Assembly: GCA_013001055.1 (NCBI GenBank)
Contig: JABDNH010000016.1
Coordinates: 1-64,000 of the forward strand
Origin: Sphingomonas sp.
GTDB lineage: Bacteria > Pseudomonadota > Alphaproteobacteria > Sphingomonadales > Sphingomonadaceae
Direction of reading: 5' to 3'
DNA: 64,000 nucleotides
The position numbers and the translations under genes are program-made. Position 1 is the first letter of the stretch; every line of letters starts with the position of its first letter. This document shows positions 61,462-64,000 of this stretch, one piece after another. The notes under the pieces were generated by a model that saw only the letters and a program-made list of their open reading frames with translations, did not search any database and was not told the origin of the DNA.

Positions 61462-62361
61462 TCAACCCTGGTGATCGTCCCAGCTATCGTCGATCATCTT
61501 GATGATGCCCGAGAAATCCTTGCGCTCGCCGCCAAGGTCGACGAACCGCGCGTAAAGCTCTTCGGCGGCAGACCCCATCGGCGTATAGGCCTCGGCATTG
61601 TCCGCGGCCTGCATGGCGAGGCGCAGATCCTTGAGCATCAGCGCAGCGGCGAACCCGCCTTCATAGTTGCGATCGGCGGGGGTTTCAGGCCCCACACCGG
61701 GTACAGGGCAGTAGCTCGTCATCGACCAGCTCTGGCCCGAGGCCTGCGAGCTGATGTCGTAGAAGGTCTGCGGATCGAGGCCGAGCGCTTCGGCGAGCGC
61801 GAAGGTTTCGCACGTGGCGACCATCGTTGCGCCAAGCAGCATGTTGTTGCAGATCTTGGCGGCCTGGCCGGCCCCTGCATCGCCCGCATGGATTACCGCC
61901 TTGCCCATCGCATCGAGAATGAGCTGGGCCTTGGCGAAGCCGTCTGCGCTGCCGCCGACCATGAAGGTCAGCGTGCCGGCATCGGCTGCCGCAATACCGC
62001 CTGAAACGGGCGCATCAACCATGGTCAGGCCTGCTTCGGCCGCCTTGCCCGCGACATCGCGCGCAGTGGCGACGTCGATGGTCGAGCAGTCGATGAGGAT
62101 GGCGCTCTTGTCGGCGTTGGGGATGACGCTTTCGGCATAGACGGCAGCGACATGCTTGCCTGCAGGTAGCATGGTCACGACCGCGTCGGCGCCTTTGACT
62201 GCGGCGGCGGCATCGTCGGCGATGGCGCAGCCGTTTTTCTTGGCGCGATCGAGCGCGTCTGGCGACAGGTCGAAAGCGGTGACCTCATGTCCGGCCTTCA
62301 CGAGGTTGGCGGCCATCCCGCCCCCCATATTGCCGAGGCCGATAAATGCTACTTTGGACAT
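61462..62361 (-). CDS. mmsB: 3-hydroxyisobutyrate dehydrogenase
   Basis: A 299-residue NAD-dependent dehydrogenase of valine breakdown. It has FIGLGNMGGGMAANLVKAGH, VDAPVSGGIAAADAGTLTFMVGG, the catalytic lysine in GAGQAAKICNNMLLG, and a C-terminal part ending in EELYARFVDLGGERKDFSGIIK. It oxidises 3-hydroxyisobutyrate to methylmalonate semialdehyde. The ATG at 62361 fits homologues; the longer frame overlaps the hydratase gene. It is 11 bp downstream of the hydratase. Confidence 0.95.
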   Translation of the reverse strand: MSKVAFIGLGNMGGGMAANLVKAGHEVTAFDLSPDALDRAKKNGCAIADDAAAAVKGADAVVTMLPAGKHVAAVYAESVIPNADKSAILIDCSTIDVATARDVAGKAAEAGLTMVDAPVSGGIAAADAGTLTFMVGGSADGFAKAQLILDAMGKAVIHAGDAGAGQAAKICNNMLLGATMVATCETFALAEALGLDPQTFYDISSQASGQSWSMTSYCPVPGVGPETPADRNYEGGFAAALMLKDLRLAMQAADNAEAYTPMGSAAEELYARFVDLGGERKDFSGIIKMIDDSWDDHQG

Positions 62362-62372
62362 GATCGCTCTCC

Positions 62373-63146
62373 TTACTGGCCCTTCCACTCGCCCGGGCGT
62401 TTTTCCACGAAGGCCGTCATACCCTCTTTCTGGTCCTGCGTCCCGAACAGGCCATGGAAGAGGCGGCGTTCGAAGTTGATGCCTTCGGCCAGCGTCATTT
62501 CATAGGCGGCGTTGACCATTTCCTTGTTCGCCATGGCGGCGAGCGGGGCCATCGAGGCGATGGTCTCGGCGGTCTTCATGGCTTCATCGATCAGAACGTC
62601 GGCGGGGACCACCTTGGCGACGAGGCCGGAGCTTAAAGCTTCCTCAGCGCCCATCATTTCACCCGTCAGGCACATGTGCATGGCCTTGGCCTTGCCGATG
62701 GCAAGGGTGAGACGCTGCGAGCCGCCCATACCGGGGGTGACGCCCAGCTTGATTTCGGGCTGGCCGAACTTGGCGGTGTCGGCAGCGATGATGAAGTCGG
62801 CCATCATGGTGACTTCGCAGCCACCGCCCAGCGCATAGCCCGCGACCGCGGCGATCCACGGCTTGCGGGTCGCGGTGACCTTTTCCCAGTCTTTGAAGAA
62901 GTCCGACTTGTACATGTCGGCAAAAGACTGGTCCTGCATTTCCTTGATGTCGGCGCCGGCAGCAAAGGCCTTTTCGGAGCCGGTGAGGACGAGGCAGCGC
63001 TGGCTTTCGTCGGCGTCATAGGCGGCGAAGACTTCGATCAATTCCCCCAGCACCTGGCTGTTGAGCGCATTTAGCGCCTTGGGGCGGTTCAAGGTGACGA
63101 GGGTGACGGCACCCTTCTTCTCGACGATGACGGTTTCATAGCTCAT
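62373..63146 (-). CDS. enoyl-CoA hydratase
   Basis: A 257-residue crotonase: [21 protein letters not shown], oxyanion-hole segments [13 protein letters not shown] and [19 protein letters not shown], and catalytic glutamate in [20 protein letters not shown]. It hydrates enoyl-CoAs; between HIBCH and mmsB its likely substrate is methacrylyl-CoA in valine degradation. It is 12 bp downstream of the hydrolase gene and 11 bp upstream of mmsB. Confidence 0.94.
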   Translation of the reverse strand: MSYETVIVEKKGAVTLVTLNRPKALNALNSQVLGELIEVFAAYDADESQRCLVLTGSEKAFAAGADIKEMQDQSFADMYKSDFFKDWEKVTATRKPWIAAVAGYALGGGCEVTMMADFIIAADTAKFGQPEIKLGVTPGMGGSQRLTLAIGKAKAMHMCLTGEMMGAEEALSSGLVAKVVPADVLIDEAMKTAETIASMAPLAAMANKEMVNAAYEMTLAEGINFERRLFHGLFGTQDQKEGMTAFVEKRPGEWKGQ

Positions 63147-63158
63147 GCGGGTTTGCTC

Positions 63159-64000
63159 CTAGCTTTCGAGCGGGATCCAGCGCTCATCCTCGGGCAGCGG
63201 CTCGAAGAAGGCGTCGACTTCTTCATCGCTAATGTCTGCCGGATCGGATGGTTGCCATTTGGGATCGCCGGTCTTGTCGATCAGCAGCGCGCGTACGCCC
63301 TCGGCGAAGTCGGGGTGATAGATGAGGCGCACCATGATGCCGTATTCCATCTCCATCTCGTCGACGAAATGGAGCTGTTTGGGGCTTTCGGTCAGCAGCT
63401 TGAGGCTGACCTTGCAGGCCATGGGCGATTTGGCGCGAAGCGTCTTGGCTTCCTGTTCGGCCCACGTATCGCCCTCGGCAGCGCCTGCATCGAGGGCAGT
63501 CAAAATCTCTTCGAGCCGATCGGAGGCGAAATAGTGATTGATCTTGTCGAGGTTCGACATGATCCGTGCTTCCGGTGGATCGGGCTCGGCATGTTCATCG
63601 AGGATGGCCTGCACCCGATAGGGGTCGGCCATGATCGCCTGCTTGACCTCCTCGAGGCGTTCGGACGGAATATAATGGGTGGCGAGGCGTAGCGCCTTGC
63701 ATTCCGCGCCATCGAGGCGGGCGCCGGTAAGCGCGAGGAACTGGGCAAGGCGGCCGCGCAGGCGCGACAGGTAACGCCCGCCGCCCACGTCGGGGAAAAT
63801 CCCGATCGTGGTCTCGGGCATGGCGAAGACGGTATTCTCGGTCGCGACGCGATAACGGCACGGGCAGGCAATGCCGACTCCCCCGCCCATCGTGATGCCG
63901 TCCATGAAGGCGACGCCGGGCTTGCGATAGGTATATTCAAGATGGTTGAGCCGATATTCATCGGCGAAGAAGGCGCGCGCAGCGCGGCCTTGGCCTTCGA
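63159..64000 (-). CDS. 3-hydroxyisobutyryl-CoA hydrolase (5' end beyond window)
   Basis: The last 280 residues of a crotonase-fold thioesterase. It opens in frame with EGQGRAARAFFADEY, then FMDGITMGGGVGIACP (oxyanion hole), ENTVFAMPETTIGIFPDVGG, and the C-terminal extension ending ADISDEEVDAFFEPLPEDERW that separates HIBCH from ordinary hydratases. It releases 3-hydroxyisobutyrate from its CoA ester, feeding MmsB. The start codon is beyond base 64000. Confidence 0.93.
   Translation of the reverse strand, partial: EGQGRAARAFFADEYRLNHLEYTYRKPGVAFMDGITMGGGVGIACPCRYRVATENTVFAMPETTIGIFPDVGGGRYLSRLRGRLAQFLALTGARLDGAECKALRLATHYIPSERLEEVKQAIMADPYRVQAILDEHAEPDPPEARIMSNLDKINHYFASDRLEEILTALDAGAAEGDTWAEQEAKTLRAKSPMACKVSLKLLTESPKQLHFVDEMEMEYGIMVRLIYHPDFAEGVRALLIDKTGDPKWQPSDPADISDEEVDAFFEPLPEDERWIPLES

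Overview
The window is high-GC, tightly packed DNA from an alphaproteobacterium, most likely a sphingomonad (Sphingomonadaceae or Erythrobacteraceae). This rests on protein character and synteny: the nifU-like/tsaB/rimI/mucR/fur/plsC/miaB/phoH/ybeY/ybeX/lnt/metK order, a MucR/Ros regulator, a CrtY-type lycopene cyclase, a DUF2141 protein, a CopA/CopB copper module, an EcfG-like promoter (GGAAC-N17-CGTT) and a valine-degradation cluster. Almost all sequence is coding. Neighbours often overlap by 1-4 bases, and three convergent pairs end on one shared 4-base palindrome.

Layout. 1-2.8 kb: a chimeric-looking left edge where a ketopantoate-reductase-like fragment meets a truncated crtY, then a fatty-acid-hydroxylase-family enzyme, a DUF2141 protein and an MscS channel. 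2.85-10.3 kb (minus strand): complex I accessory subunit, HrpB, a CapA-like lipoprotein, polyprenyl diphosphate synthase, and a PhoQ/PhoP-like two-component pair with a PepSY protein. 10.4-13.2 kb: Uup-like ABC-F ATPase, a small coiled-coil protein, an MgtC-family protein and a bestrophin C-terminal remnant. 13.3-16.7 kb: PrsR/PrsK, the two-component pair of PEP-CTERM/exosortase systems, with no exosortase or PEP-CTERM target in view. 16.9-24 kb: metabolic and hypothetical genes (SnoaL-like, M20 amidohydrolase, DUF4893, 3-hydroxybutyrate dehydrogenase, zinc metallopeptidase, MDR oxidoreductase) and a DUF2171/SWFGD protein behind a candidate general-stress promoter. 24.1 kb: tRNA-Ala(CGC). 24.3-29.6 kb: TonB-dependent receptor, universal stress protein, SulP transporter. 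29.7-34.1 kb: a copper island (copB, copA, csoR, a glutaredoxin-MauE fusion, DUF305) around one CsoR-type operator.

34.2-46.1 kb is the gene-expression block: pnp, rpsO, truB, tdk, [abgT on the other strand], rbfA, infB, ylxR, nusA, rimP. 46.3-49.3 kb: a PQQ-type sugar dehydrogenase lipoprotein, 1-Cys peroxiredoxin and cysteine synthase. 49.3-59.6 kb: trmB, a GGDEF protein on the opposite strand, then metK, lnt, ybeX, ybeY, phoH, miaB, an acyltransferase, fur and mucR (transcribed right to left). 59.7-64 kb: rimI, tsaB, an Nfu scaffold, and the valine-catabolism genes mmsB, enoyl-CoA hydratase and 3-hydroxyisobutyryl-CoA hydrolase, the last cut by the window edge.

I found no CRISPR array, insertion sequence, prophage or rRNA. 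The points most worth a second look are the crtY/panE junction, the CsoR-controlled divergent promoter with its glutaredoxin-MauE fusion, the EcfG-like promoter before the DUF2171 gene, the tRNA leader/trailer stem, the tRNA T-arm-like hairpin between infB and rbfA, and an undetected gene remnant beside the GGDEF gene.
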